Assembly (NCBI GenBank): GCA_950295325.1 | Contig: OX485806.1 | Span: forward strand, 20,520,001 to 20,584,000 | DNA from: Polytrichum commune | Taxonomy: Eukaryota > Streptophyta > Polytrichopsida > Polytrichales > Polytrichaceae | Direction of reading: 5' to 3' | Length of the DNA: 64,000 nt | Shown: one piece after another, positions 11,101-21,514 of the stretch | Layout of the letters: the number at the start of each line of letters is the position of its first letter | How positions within the stretch are numbered: position 1 is the stretch's first letter | Position numbers and translations under genes: made by a program | The notes under the pieces: model-generated | The model's input: only the letters and a program-made list of their open reading frames with translations | Told to the model about the DNA's origin: nothing | The model's database searches: none

Positions 11101-11887
11101 AAACCATAAGAACCTTCTTTCACATAGGTGTAAGTCATCAATCTCAACCTCCATCTAAACATCATGTGCATTAAACTAGCACACATTCATCACCAATATA
11201 GTTCATCAAACTTCCGCTCTCCACAATGGTGGTTAACAAAGATCATAAGCATGTTGTGCACCCCTAACCCACCTGCTGCTGCTGCTGCTGCGATGAGTAG
11301 CTGCTGGGATCCACCTCCGTGCTGTAAGTTGGCAGCCCACGGTCGGCCGAGAAGAAACTCTGCGACGTGGGGTCCGTCTCCACATCATAAGACACAGCGC
11401 TCGGGTTGTTGTTGTTGCTGTAATACTGATGATCCGCATCAAACACATAGTTGTCATTGTTGTTGTTGTTGTTGTTGTTGTAACCCGAGAATCGGTCTCT
11501 TGCGTCAGGCATGGTGGTGGTGTACTGATGAGCAGCGTTGGTGTTGGTATTAGTAGTAGTGCGGGTAGGCTTAACTCCCGGCGACTCGGTGAACTCGAAG
11601 TTGGGATAATTGTTAGGCTTGTTCTCGCGAGCAGGCACCGACTCCGACTCCGTGAACTGGAAGTTGTTGTAGTTGTGTGGCTTCACCTCCGCGGTGGTAC
11701 TCGAAGCTGTTGTGGTCGGTGTTGTTTCCGACTCCGTGAACTCGAAGTTGGGGTAGTTGTTAGGCTTCACCTCCGTCTCGAACCCGACCACAACCGGTGC
11801 TGCGAACATTAAGCTGAAGACCATCACCACCACCACCACTGCCGCCGTCGCCTTACCCTTCGACATCGTCCCCAGAGCCCCCGCCAT
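8137..11887 (-). CDS. Secreted protodermal factor 1-like protein, three exons
   Basis: Predicted exons, in transcription order: 11887-11273, 10771-10395 and 8470-8137. Donors are cag/GTGGGT and cat/GTAAGC. Acceptors are ttggcAG/ggttac and tttgcAG/gtactgg. The joined frame is open for 441 residues. Residues 1-35 form a signal peptide with a hydrophobic Val/Met/Phe core. Residues about 36-110 carry three copies of a motif with core N-N-(Y)-x-N-F-x-F-T-E-S, and Asn and Gln runs follow. Residues 331-441 match the C-terminal domain of protodermal factor 1 and related proteins: YW-x-x-HP near its start, AFG, LLQAL-x-D-x-RSDGY, HGTASLLNSY, and a closing Ala/Gln-rich helix. PDF1 proteins are extracellular, epidermis-associated and normally Pro-rich in the N-terminal half; here that half is replaced by FTES repeats. 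The start at 11887 was chosen for its signal peptide; 11866 is an alternative. The family call is firm, the function unproven. Confidence 0.85.
8471..9430 (-). other. Intron 2, 3' part
   Basis: This part of the second intron of the PDF1-like gene contains no supportable gene. A diverged inverted pair around 8893-8970 ('ccttgccacacgcaagcttgc' and 'ttgcaaccttgtgtgtggcaagg') could form a stem-loop. Confidence 0.6.
9440..10392. repeat. Minisatellite in intron 2, unit about 110-120 bp
   Basis: Eight to nine diverged units follow the order 'gagggttaagagcacca', 'ccacaaccggaaccgaa', 'catcatcacaagacaacc', 'aggtaagaaaatgcttgcac', 'atgtgaatgctcacattcacatg'. The last unit runs directly into the exon 2 boundary at 10394/10395. 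Open frames on both strands here are repeat artefacts. Confidence 0.85.
10772..11272 (-). other. Intron 1 with decayed duplicate of the exon 2 start
   Basis: The sequence at the acceptor of exon 2 ('gactcgtaaccctgcc', ending at 10775) recurs at about 11007-11022 inside the intron. The surrounding 'gaatcatcaaaaccataagaa' blocks (about 10795 and 11093) are also duplicated. On the coding strand the internal copy has its own AG and begins with the same Gly-Tyr-Glu-Ser codons. Confidence 0.7.
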
Positions 11888-12276
11888 ACCCACAAACAAC
11901 AACCTACAGCACGAATCCAGCTCGCTCCACACCCAACTGGATGGAAGTAAGTTGAGCTGCAGCACGCAAGCTTGGATATTGGTCTAAATTTGGGATGTGG
12001 TGGCAATGCATATGAATGTGGAGAAGATTGCAGAGGAGGAGGGTGGAGGTAGACTAAGTTATTAGTGATGGTGATGAAGACGGCGATGAAGAAGGTGGAA
12101 GAAGCAGGAAGAAGGCGGAGTTGGTGTCTGTCAGGCCGTCATTACCACACCTCAGCTGCTACCTCTGCCATCTCTGCCTGCCTCCCAAGGAAATGGAAAT
12201 GCAAATGGAAATGAAATTGATTTTAAAGACTGGGGACTAGAAGTACACCGTTTACGGTAATTAATTACCATCACGT
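11888..12276 (-). promoter_or_regulatory. 5' flank of the PDF1-like gene
   Basis: On the coding strand the segment 12040-12150 is pyrimidine-rich (runs of cttcttc and cctcctcc), typical of a plant 5' untranslated leader. A weak TATA-like 'ctttaaaa' lies at 12221-12228. The placement is inference; no defined operator is visible. Confidence 0.35.
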
Positions 12277-12716
12277 TCACTATTTACGAAGGGCCGAAAC
12301 TAGATGCCTAGGCTTTCAAAGTGTCACGTCTGCTAAAATCATACTATTCGTCACCATTCGTGATTTTGCGTTTATTTACATTCAATGACATTTAGCACAG
12401 CACATTGGGATGCTTCAGATGATAGTCTTGTGTTTCAGTGTGCAAGAGGAACATATTCTTGAGCGTATTAATGTCAAGTGTCATTTGTATACACTTAATC
12501 AACTCATAGATCATTGTGTAACACAGGCATACACCTCACAACACTATTGAACATACTCTCGTCAAGATATTAGTAAGCGCACTTGAATGCCGAGTGTCAT
12601 GACATGACACTGATGGTGAAGTTATCGATCATTAGTGTGATCTAGCATACGCCTCAAAATACGGTAAGTGACATTGTTGCACGTGTAACACTATATACTA
12701 TAATTGGTGTAGTACA
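12277..12716. repeat. Dispersed repeat family F, copy 1
   Basis: About 440 bases are matched, in inverted orientation, by 46400-46840. Shared landmarks include 'cgaagggccgaaactagatgc' here against the inverse of 'gcatctagttaggcccttcg' there, plus 'aaagtgtca', 'gatgatagt' and 'gcatacgcctca'. Partial relatives occur near 41480-41640 and 43390-43560. It is non-coding with no clear termini. Confidence 0.7.
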
Positions 12717-13836
12717 TCAAGTCGTATAAATGGTGTAGTACACATATAACACTAATGCTATAAATGTTGTCAAAACCGGTTGATTCCCAAGAATGGTGGA
12801 GTGCAATAGCCTCTGTGAGATAGAGGCTAATATCGACTTGACATTCTAGCTAAAAGGAAGACTTGAGACCCCCTCATACTACATCCTCAAATATTGTTTG
12901 AAATTTATCTATGATGGAGTTCCATAGGGCACACTTCAACACAAAGTGTGCATCGTTTTCAACTTAGTACATTGTAAGAGCAAAAATGGCATAATTTATT
13001 ACCTCTAGAGATAGGGATAGTCAACCACTAGCCAATTTCAACCAATGTAACCAAGGAATGGTTAACGCCTATTGGTAACTTCTAATTGTGATTTCTAAAT
13101 ATACCAATCTTAATGTGAAAACAATGGAACTTTAGACATACCCAAATCCCATTTCATTCAAACCTGTAGGCAACATTTCCAAAGACGTCACATATCTAGA
13201 GTGGGTTATCATTTCTATTCACAAATGGCCATCATTGAGCTCGCCTTGCTTGCCATAGCTCATCACGTCATGTCATTTGGTCATTAATCACTACCATGGT
13301 CTTTAATTTAGCTAACCACCCCAGTACACATGTGGTAAGTTACCACTTGGCACCGAGGTTAGGCACTAACTATGCGGTTAGATAATAATTATGTGGTAAC
13401 TTCACCTAGCGGGGCACAAGCATGGTCAAGTACACAAACTCCATTACCATGCATGGGTTTAAGTAAAAAGTGATTCAAAATTGTATACTACCTTTGATTT
13501 TTATGAAGAAAGAAGTCATAAACATTTGAAAAACACATCGATCTACAAAGCCAAGCAATTTATGTTGACAAAAACAGTTTTGAGTACTTTACACAACAAT
13601 AGAGGACACTATGAAGTAAAATCCAATGTAAACAACACTTTGCTACTACTTTTATGCGTTTGACCAAAAAAATTATGGTTTTAGTATACCAAAGCACTTT
13701 TTATGTATATTTGGCTATGCTTGCTCCCATCGATGGTAACTCAATGTATGAGGTAAGTTAGCAATGGACACATTGTAAATGTGGATTAGAATAACCACAT
13801 TGTTAAGAAAAGATACCCAAGGGTGTGACCCATGCC
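12717..13836. other. Intergenic, no gene seen
   Basis: Single-copy looking AT-rich sequence. The longest open frames are about 60 codons and show no domain. Confidence 0.6.
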
Positions 13837-14218
13837 TAAGGTAGATGGGTCTTAACCAATTACTTTTTCTAACTAGCCCATTTCTCGAAGAATATGAAAC
13901 ATGTGATTAGGACAAGATGGCTAGCAAATCCAAATGAAGGCCGTAGCCAATTTCTTCGTAATTTTTGAAGCTCATATGAATCCCTTATTCATTATGAAAC
14001 TAAAGATTCTCATGCTCATGACGTGGTCATATTAGTCTCCCCAATTATGTTCACTATTGAGCCTAGAATGGTTAGCATATTTTTTGAGCACGTAATCCAA
14101 TCCCTTTTGAACACACATCTTTTTGGTATCCATTGTTGATGCCATATCTAACCACATACCACTCAAATATAGGTGCATGTTTAAGAGATATATGATCGAT
14201 TTAGGCATGTCTACCTTA
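13837..14218 (+). mobile_element. Family A MITE, complete copy
   Basis: Starts 'taaggtagatgggtctta' and ends 'aggcatgtctacctta', so the TIR is AGGTAGAY-type with TA on both sides. All internal family A blocks are present ('gattagcaaatcc'-like, 'gagcctagaatggttagcat', 'gcaatccaatc', 'accacataccactcaaatatagg'). The length is 382 bp including the TA flanks. Confidence 0.85.
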
Positions 14219-14540
14219 GATGCATTTTCCCTCACGATGTTTGCCCCTTTTTCTCATCATTCTCTTCTACTACACAATTTTATGACGTAAGGTAATAATA
14301 ATTTTCTTTCCATGTTCATGAGTGTTCCAATCATCTTGTGCAAAAAATACAAAGCAATCATAAGACCCTGCAATCACCATAGTGCGAAACGCTTCAAATC
14401 TTATTGCCAAAAACAAACATACAAGGCCACTATGACCTATATTCACTTCACAACATTATGCAGGTATGGCCAACATATTTAACCTTATTAGTAAAACTGA
14501 TAAATTACCTGAGCTCTTTTTGAAGCTCATTTGTTTGGGA
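14219..14540. other. Intergenic, no gene seen
   Basis: AT-rich, no supported feature. Confidence 0.6.
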
Positions 14541-14795
14541 AGGAGAGAGGGGATTATCGTATATGAGCATACCTCTCATCCATCCAACATAAAAACTTGA
14601 CTCTTTATAGATTTGTTGCCGCTTTATTTCAAATGACTTCAAATATATCAATTTAGCGTTTTTAAAGCTAATTCTAGTTTCAAATAAACTTTAAATAGTA
14701 GCCAACAAATTTCAACCTATTTCAGGGCTTTATGTTGGATGAATGAGAGGTATGCTTGTATACGATTATATCCCCCTCTCTCTCTCTCTCTCTCG
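14541..14795. mobile_element. Family M MITE, copy 1
   Basis: The left end 'ggagagaggggattatcg...gagcatacctctcatccatccaacata' is matched inverted by 'tatgttggatgaatgagaggtatgc...ccccctctctctc'. Terminal repeats are about 45 bases with mismatches; the central part is AT-rich and non-coding. The CT-rich right end has expanded into a microsatellite. Sister copies are at 18552, 21241 and 23737. Confidence 0.8.
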
Positions 14796-15733
14796 CCCTC
14801 CCTCCTTTTGGGAGGATGGCTATGATGTAAGTACTTGGAAGTGTCATCATGACATGATAAAAAAATTAAAAAATAATTGCAAGACTTATGTGGACATTTC
14901 CAATAATTCCATCATTGCTTACAAAATACTTGTATTAAGATAAACAATTATTGTAATGATGATGGAAATACATTATATCATGGCTAAGCAACTACACGGT
15001 CGTCTTCCTCCAAAGAAAGACGATGTCATCAAAAAAGAACTATGACAATTTACATTTTCTTGTCGAAAAGTTCACAATATACAACCTGACTGCTCCCCAT
15101 AAATAAGAAATCAAGGAATTAAAAGAGGATTATGCTCATGTGATACTACATGGTCCCACGGAACACAATGAAAAGACATGTGTAATGTTACATGTAGCAT
15201 GACATTCCACTTAGTTCGTTGCTCCCACGAGCCCAAAGCTTTGATTTCACATAACGTCATCGGCAAGGCTCCAAGATTTGGCATTTGGATTTCTTTCTTT
15301 CTTTCTTTATTCCTGGCAAACTAGCTAGGGTCGCTGCAGCTGCTCTGGTACCAGTAAACCTCATCAATTTCATTTCCGCTGTTTAATTGCTACTGATCAG
15401 GGACTACGAATGTGATGTACCCCAGATGCTGATGCAACTTCTTGCAATGGGGTGTAACTTAATGCAATTTATTTCAGTCCAAGCCGTGCGATGTCAATCG
15501 TGCAGATCCTTCCTGCAAATGATCAATCGCCTAGCAACTTACAAGTTGCTTGCCTGATCATGTGCAGCCAGGGGAGGGGAAATAAAATAATTCATTATCT
15601 CAAACAACCTGATCATGCGAGTTACTGTATTTCGGAGATTTTTTGTTGTTGTTGGTGGTGGTGGTTTTTGGGAGCATGTGTGTGTATCTTATGCACCCAC
15701 TTCTTCGAGTACTTAACCACCACTTGGCGTACG
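14796..15733. other. Intergenic, no gene seen
   Basis: No gene was identified. The part 15220-15620 is GC-richer and less repeat-like than its neighbours and could be regulatory or transcribed, but nothing specific supports this. A TTTC microsatellite sits at 15292-15308. Confidence 0.4.
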
Positions 15734-15931
15734 GCCGGTGTCGACGAAGCGTATGTATAATTGCAGAAGGAAGGAAGTGGACCGGTGTCGATCGATGAAG
15801 TGTACGTATAATTGCAGAAGGAAGGAAGTGGACCGGTGTCGATCGATGAAGTGTACGTATAATTGCAGAAGGAAATGGATCGGTGTCGATGAAGCGTACG
15901 TATGTATAATTGCAGAAGGAAATGGAACCGT
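15734..15931. repeat. Minisatellite, four units of 47-51 bp
   Basis: Units begin at 15734, 15781, 15832 and 15879 with 'ccggtgtcgat(cgat)gaag', followed by 'cgtataattgcagaaggaa'. Because most unit lengths keep frames open, several frames on both strands look long here; none resembles a known protein. Confidence 0.85.
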
Positions 15932-17399
15932 AGTTTTTGTACCAACTGGAAATGTTTGCAAAAGGGGTGGACGGACTGATTGCGAGACCAGAAGAAACAA
16001 CGACAAATAATGGCACTTGGTTCGATGTCCCTAGATAATGTGGATGGGATTCTACGACATACGATGGGTGAGCTGCATTGAATGCTCAAATTATACGGAA
16101 GGTGAATAGAAAAAGAAAAAGAAAAAAAACGGCACACCAGTTTGCGATAAGGATGCTGTAGAGATCATAACTCACAAATTGCCTTGAATCAGGTTAAGTT
16201 GTCTCCTCACCGAATGTTTGCTTGAATCCAATATACCCACTGCTGCAACGGAAAGTTTGCATGCGCTTTGTTTTTTTCTTGAGACGAACGATGCGTCGAC
16301 GATGCAACTTTGGGATCTTTTTTTAAAAAAAATTAACAGGGAAAACGGTATGTGCCTCGTAAGCTTCGCCCAAACAGTTCTCATCGCTTGACTTCCAAAT
16401 TATACGTTTGAATGCCAAAAGTTCATGGATTGATTGCCCAGGTTCAAGCATCTTTAAATGTCGAAAGTTGTAGACATGCCATGACTCGGAGTGGCATCAA
16501 TCCGTCAACATGACTTGCATTCCCGCTCTTTGTTTTGGGTCCCGGTGTTCTTGTATGATTTTTTGCAGTCAATTTAACATAGTTCCATTTATCTCCCAAA
16601 TATAACAAAACACAACAAAACAAAACAAAGATTGCGATGTTTGTGATTATCTCAAGTTATTTCTACAATTGTTATCAAAACTTAGCAATTCAATAGTAAG
16701 TTTTCAACAAGTTTGATATTATTTATGATACTAGTATGAGTGTACCTTATCACTTTTATAGTTCTTATCCACATCTTAATCAAACCATGAGGATACGTAT
16801 TAGAATGATATATGGGTCTAATTGAATGAAAAATATTTGATTAATTTGGTTGAATCTGCTGTAGAAGAATCATTCATTTCAAACATTATACAACAAATCC
16901 TTATCACTAGTTCTCTTCCACTAGAGAGATTTGCAATAAATGGATATAGATTGGACATCTATAATTATAAAAGATCAAAAAATCATGTAATAGAGGACGA
17001 ACCACTAATGAAAAAAAAAAAACGCAATTCCCGTAGTGAATAGTGACACTGTATGTCTTTGATCATTTACAATGAGAATTAAGTAACTGAGTCACAAATG
17101 TACACTAAAAACATAACTCTTGAGTGGTCAACACTCTCGACTTTCAAGCAGCATCGTCGTGCTCATACACTTACAAATTGTATTGTAAATATATTGTCAA
17201 TAACTGTACTAATCTACCCAAAGAACGTATGCACAACTTGATGTTTCCTCATTTTTTATACCACTTGCATCGCAAGTGGTTCAACTACTACCTCTCACAA
17301 TTACAAATACTAAAATGAAGCTTATGTCAAAACAGACATGTCTAAAAAGCTACGGTGCCTCCAGCTCAGAAGAATTGATTTTGAGGTATGAAGCTGACA
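15932..17399. other. Intergenic, no gene seen
   Basis: No supported gene. A plus-strand 73-codon frame at 16822-17043 is Lys/Asn/Ile-rich, as expected of AT-rich DNA by chance. Confidence 0.55.
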
Positions 17400-17560
17400 T
17401 TACCTTGATTCGGTGTACCTATTTTATCTTATTTGTGCCCGAATGTAGTTTCCACGTCTGATACAAGTCAGTCTTAGCAAATGTGACCATGACACATGGC
17501 CACACAAAAAAAAAATGAGGGAAGAGTAATTATTGTATGTTGGAATAGAGAGTATTGTAC
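17400..17560 (+). repeat. Dispersed repeat family H, copy 1
   Basis: Shares the order 'gaatgtagtttccacgt...gatacaagt...gcaaatgtgaccatg...' and 'gttggaatagagag' with 21600-21740 and 33370-33510. It is non-coding and diverged, and boundaries are approximate. Confidence 0.5.
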
Positions 17561-17622
17561 AGTATTATCCAGTGACATGCAGGAAGAGGTTTGACGGTTT
17601 AAGAGTCCAATGGATAACCAAG

Positions 17623-18235
17623 GTATGGTATATAGGTGAATGCATGGTATCAATAATCAACATTGATAATGGAATCAAAGAACCTATCTTGTGGGCATTA
17701 AAATTGTAATACTAGTCAAGTATTGATATCTGCATGGTATGTCAAGGTGAGAGAATCTTTCTATACCCAAAATAATACTTGGTCAGTACCATTCTAAATT
17801 GTATTAATACTAGGGTGCTTTTGTCTAGAATTGCATGGCATATAGACCCCAATGACACTGAAAACACAAATAAGGTCAGAATCCCATATTTTATTGGTAT
17901 AATAGAATATTTTATTATGTGTTCATAATTAAGACGTTGTTTTCTTGATGCTAGTAGGATATGGGTATATGACAATATTTTTGTTTTTTTGATACCATTT
18001 GCATCATTATATCATGCAAGAACCTTCATACCTAGGCAAACTCATCTTATTATCAATATGCTTTTTAAGTTAATGGCGTTGACCCAATTAATAAATCATG
18101 TATATAAATATTCTCTCACCTTTACATAATTTCCAAATAACAATATTGAATGCTTTTATAATTTTGATACCCAAAGGTAGGTTCTTTGATACCATTATTG
18201 ATGACGATTATTGGTATTGAATCACCTATATACCA
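17623..18235. mobile_element. DNA element with long inverted termini
   Basis: The left end 'ggtatataggtgaatgcatggtatcaataatcaacattgat...aaagaacctatctt' returns inverted at 18155-18235 ('aggtaggttctttgataccattattgatgacgattattgg...cacctatatacc'). Terminal repeats are roughly 75 bases, imperfect. A related right end occurs at about 22130-22228. There is no transposase frame. Confidence 0.7.
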
Positions 18236-18339
18236 GACCAACAATATGATTTACCCTCCACATTAATCTATAGCACAAAGACTTTAGGACCAGTACATGT
18301 GAACAAAATGGCGGGCTCTATTTCCTCCTTATTATGGAT

Positions 18340-18440
18340 TGATTTTCAAGTTCAAGCCCAACCTTGAACTTGTACAAACGGTGCTTAAAATTTCATCAAG
18401 TTCATGCTTGTGCTTGAAGTTGAAAATCAATCTAGAAATA
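18340..18440. repeat. Inverted repeat around 'gattttcaagttcaag'
   Basis: 'ttgattttcaagttcaagc' (18341-18359) and 'gcttgaagttgaaaatcaat' (18412-18431) can pair across a loop of about 50 bases. Purpose unknown. Confidence 0.45.
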
Positions 18441-18551
18441 GTGGGGACCGACCTTGGGACAAAGTTCCACCATTTTAAGCATATGCAAGGGTTCGCATTC
18501 ATTTACTTTGGCCCACCAAACTTGCAAGCTTGAGCTTGAACTCAAGTTGGC

Positions 18552-18812
18552 TAATAAAGATTGTCACATGTGAGCATATTATCTCTCATCCATCCAACAG
18601 AAAAACTTGACCCCCTTTAGGTTTGTGGTTGGTTCATCTCAAACAACTTGGACTAGACAAATTTGAAATTTTTTGAAAGTAATCATGGTTTCAAATTTTC
18701 TTTGTTTTTTTTTTTTTTTTAAATACCTCCAAAATGCACGTTGTCATTTCGGAGCTAATATGTTGGATAAATGAAAGGTACACTTGTATACAATGATTAC
18801 CAATTGCCCTCC
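18552..18812. mobile_element. Family M MITE, copy 2
   Basis: Left terminus '...gagcatattatctctcatccatccaaca', right terminus 'atgttggataaatgaaaggtacacttgtatacaatgatt'. It shares 'aaacttgaccccctttaggtttgtggttgg' with the family. An oligo-T tract (about 18704-18720) sits in the core. Confidence 0.75.
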
Positions 18813-18879
18813 AATTGTGGGTGGCAATCCCATGAAACGGCATGCATGTGTTATTCGTTCACTTGTTTGAGCCAAACAT

Positions 18880-19160
18880 GTCTAAAGGTTATCTAATTGG
18901 TGTGTGGTGAGGTGAAGATCTGAAAACAAACGCCAAACATACACATGTTCAAAAGACATTGGACTTTTGTCTTCCGGAAGAAAAAAATTAACTACTCCAG
19001 CTCAATACTGGCAACAATTGGGAGTACCTATGCATCCAATTAAGGAGTCAACAACATGCACTTCTGATAACCATAACTAAACAAGGGGAGGTCCGATTTT
19101 CAATATGCTTTTTGCTGAGGTTTCATCATGGATTTGGTAATGCAACACAAACTTGAAATC
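18880..19160 (-). repeat. Dispersed repeat family B, copy 1
   Basis: The ordered blocks 'aacgccaaacatacacatgttcaaaag', 'acaattgggagtacctatg', 'caacatgcacttctgataaccataactaa' and 'aatgcaacacaaactt' recur at 36290-36580 (same orientation) and inverted at 32660-32970. One end is related to the 3' end of family A, so B may be a longer relative. Confidence 0.65.
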
Positions 19161-19181
19161 TTGTATATGATCAGTAGAAAG

Positions 19182-19440
19182 GTCTGAGATGACCCTAAAC
19201 TACCGGGTGATAGTGGAGAGGTGCCCATTTCCGAATGGAGTGGTTGGCGGTTAATTAGATTCCCGTTGTGAAATCTTTCTCTACTTGACGGGAAAAAACT
19301 AGCTAGGTGGGCAGGAAGCCAAGAGCCCACCCACCGCAAGGTAGACAATAAACCCCACCCTACACCAAGAGGATTTTTGAACAAGGTAGGGCCAACAAGC
19401 TCAACTTCACATTGGATTGCCCGACGTCGATTATTGGCTA
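19182..19440 (+). mobile_element. tRNA-derived SINE, copy 2
   Basis: About 80% similar by eye to the SINE at 28160-28418 over its full length, starting 'gagatgaccctaaactac'. Its B-box region is disrupted by a few inserted bases ('ggttaattagattccc' in place of GGTTCAATTCC). No clear target duplication was found, so it is an older copy. Confidence 0.75.
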
Positions 19441-20171
19441 TGTCTGTAGGACAAAGACTATGCATCAACTCCTCTGTTTCAAGAGCAAATTTCCTAATCA
19501 CTTTGCGTTCACACTTGAACGCTACTTGCACCTACTATTTTTGGTCTAGTTTATTTAATGTGGATGTCAATCATAGTTATATATATCTAGTTATCTATAG
19601 TTGCTCCCTAAAATGTATTGAAAAAAATCTAGTTAACTTAATATTTTGGTAGTTGTTAATTATTTATTTTAAATTCTTCGGGTGATAAATGAGTAGCTTC
19701 AGTCCTTGACCCGCATTTGAGAAGAAGGTGCGTAAAATCCAAGAAAGATTTGGTTATAGGTACAATGAATAGCCATGGACTGGCATGAGCAAAGTGGACA
19801 TCTACAGTTGTAGTCTTTCATAATAAAGGACAGAGCCTCATGGTTCTACAGTTTTCTTGTTTATTTATTTATGATCAGCAGAAGATGGAGAACAAGAAAA
19901 ATGAACCAAGTTGCACCCGCATACTCTTTGAATAATATTAAACTTGTGAAAAATATTAAACTTGTGAACATGTTTTTATGGCTAAATTGATGGGTAGGTG
20001 CTGGCACCATGTGGCCACCCATGTGGTCGTTAGAAAATTCATGAAGAATTTCTTCAAACCTCCTGACCGATGGGGCCTGGACTTTGAAAAGCTGACTCCA
20101 AATTCTTTGATCACACAGTGGCAAACATGTGACCCCTTTCTTGTCTCACTATGCATGGGGAGAACCGACCA
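19441..20171. other. Intergenic, no gene seen
   Basis: AT-rich, no supported feature. Confidence 0.55.
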
Positions 20172-20515
20172 CTACACTAAATAGGTAGATTAGTGTTAGA
20201 TGAAGATTAGTGTTAGATGCAATAGTTACCTAAAACACTAATTTTCAACTGATATTACAATTAGTGTTTAAATAGGGTTTGAACAAATTATACCTTTTAC
20301 GAGGTTCTCATATTCTTCTTCCTTCAATTCTTCATTCCAAGATTTACAAAATATCATCTAACACTAAATGCGCTCATGTAAATATTTAAAGTTACTACTT
20401 GGTACAAATAGTGTTAGAGTTGACATTTAGTGTTCTAACACTATAGAGACAATTTACATTTAGCGTTTTCATCGACTATTAGTATTTCCAACACTAAGCT
20501 ACCTATTTAGTGTAG
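20172..20515. mobile_element. MITE with TIR CTACACTAAATAGGTAG
   Basis: CTACACTAAATAGGTAGATTAG at 20172 returns inverted at 20494-20515, extended by 'tagtgtt' to about 26 bases. The interior is full of 'tagtgtt' and 'aacacta' words. The target duplication is not certain. Confidence 0.75.
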
Positions 20516-20523
20516 CTACATTA

Positions 20524-20720
20524 GAAGCGGCTGAGTTTGAGAAATAACCGGTTGATGTTCAAGACTTTTTGGGAAAATTACCGACCGTTTTAGAAAGAAT
20601 CTATGGAACATATCTCCAATTCATAGAGAAAAAACCGAAAAATCACTACATGTAACCAGTTGGACTTGGAAACACTAGGAATTTGACCAATTATGCCCAA
20701 AAACCTCCTTGGACACTGCT
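20524..20720 (+). repeat. Dispersed repeat family I, copy 1
   Basis: Begins 'gagtttgagaaataaccggttga' and ends 'ggacttggaaacactagg...atgcccaaaaacct'. A second copy is at 42248-42455; inverted partial copies are at about 28615-28705 and 44458-44555. Confidence 0.6.
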
Positions 20721-21240
20721 CTCACATATAGTATTCCTATGTGCTTGGCACTTATTGAAGTTGAAAAATGAAAAAAGCAAGTGGTTTAAAAACAGAAATC
20801 ATGGAGGCTTGGTGTTGAGGTTTTGAGATTTCTCATTCGTACTATATGTGTGTATATAGATTAATATCCTAGGCCATCTCCAAACCCATATGTTTAATAT
20901 GTCACGTCAATGGTCGGCTGTTTTGAAACTTTGCAAGCGATTGGGTCAACATCGACCTGCCCTTGGAGGGGATTGCCAAAAAACATTATATGATTATGTG
21001 GGCGTCATGATGTGAGAACTCAAAGTTATATGTAGATTTCTTTCCATGTTTCAAAATGTAATACCAAGCAAGTTCATGTCTTTTTTCCAATTGCACCATC
21101 AAGTTGTTATCAGCCTCTATCCCACAAGGCCATTGCACTCTATTCCTATAAGGATTTAGTATTCTTGACACCATGTTCATATGCTTTTAGTCCCGTAAGT
21201 CTTTTTTGAACTACAATATTCATTTCATTTCATCAAGAAG
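20721..21240. other. Intergenic, no gene seen
   Basis: No supported feature. Confidence 0.55.
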
Positions 21241-21478
21241 AGACGGAACTATTGCACACGAGTGCACTTCTCATTTATCCAACATAAAAGCCATAAAAAT
21301 AGTATGTAGTTTTAGAGGATACTTTGTTTAGTCAATTTGACACCATAAGCAATTCAAAGCCCATGAATTAGTCTCATCACACAAATTTGAGATGAATTGG
21401 CCACAAACCTATACAAGGTTAAGATTTTAGCATGGATGGATAGATGAGAGGTACACTCGTACACAAGAATTCCCTCTT
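21241..21478. mobile_element. Family M MITE, copy 3, inverted
   Basis: Termini 'gagtgcacttctcatttatccaacataaa' and 'atggatggatagatgagaggtacactcgtac...aattccctct'. The inner 'ttgagatgaattggccacaaacctata' is the inverse of the family's 'tttgtggttgattcatctcaa'. Confidence 0.75.
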
Positions 21479-21514
21479 GGCCCTAATGAGTGGCTACAAC
21501 ACTTACAATGTAAC

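Noticed and set aside
11164-11987. Plus-strand open frames of up to 129 codons
   Set aside because: They are antisense shadows of exon 1 of the PDF1-like gene, caused by Asn/Gln codon runs and low stop density.
15600-16137. Long overlapping open frames on both strands (up to 171 codons)
   Set aside because: They run through the 47-51-bp minisatellite, which keeps several frames open at once. Translations are repeat products without any known domain.
16822-17043. 73-codon plus-strand frame
   Set aside because: Composition follows the local AT-richness and no conserved motif is visible.
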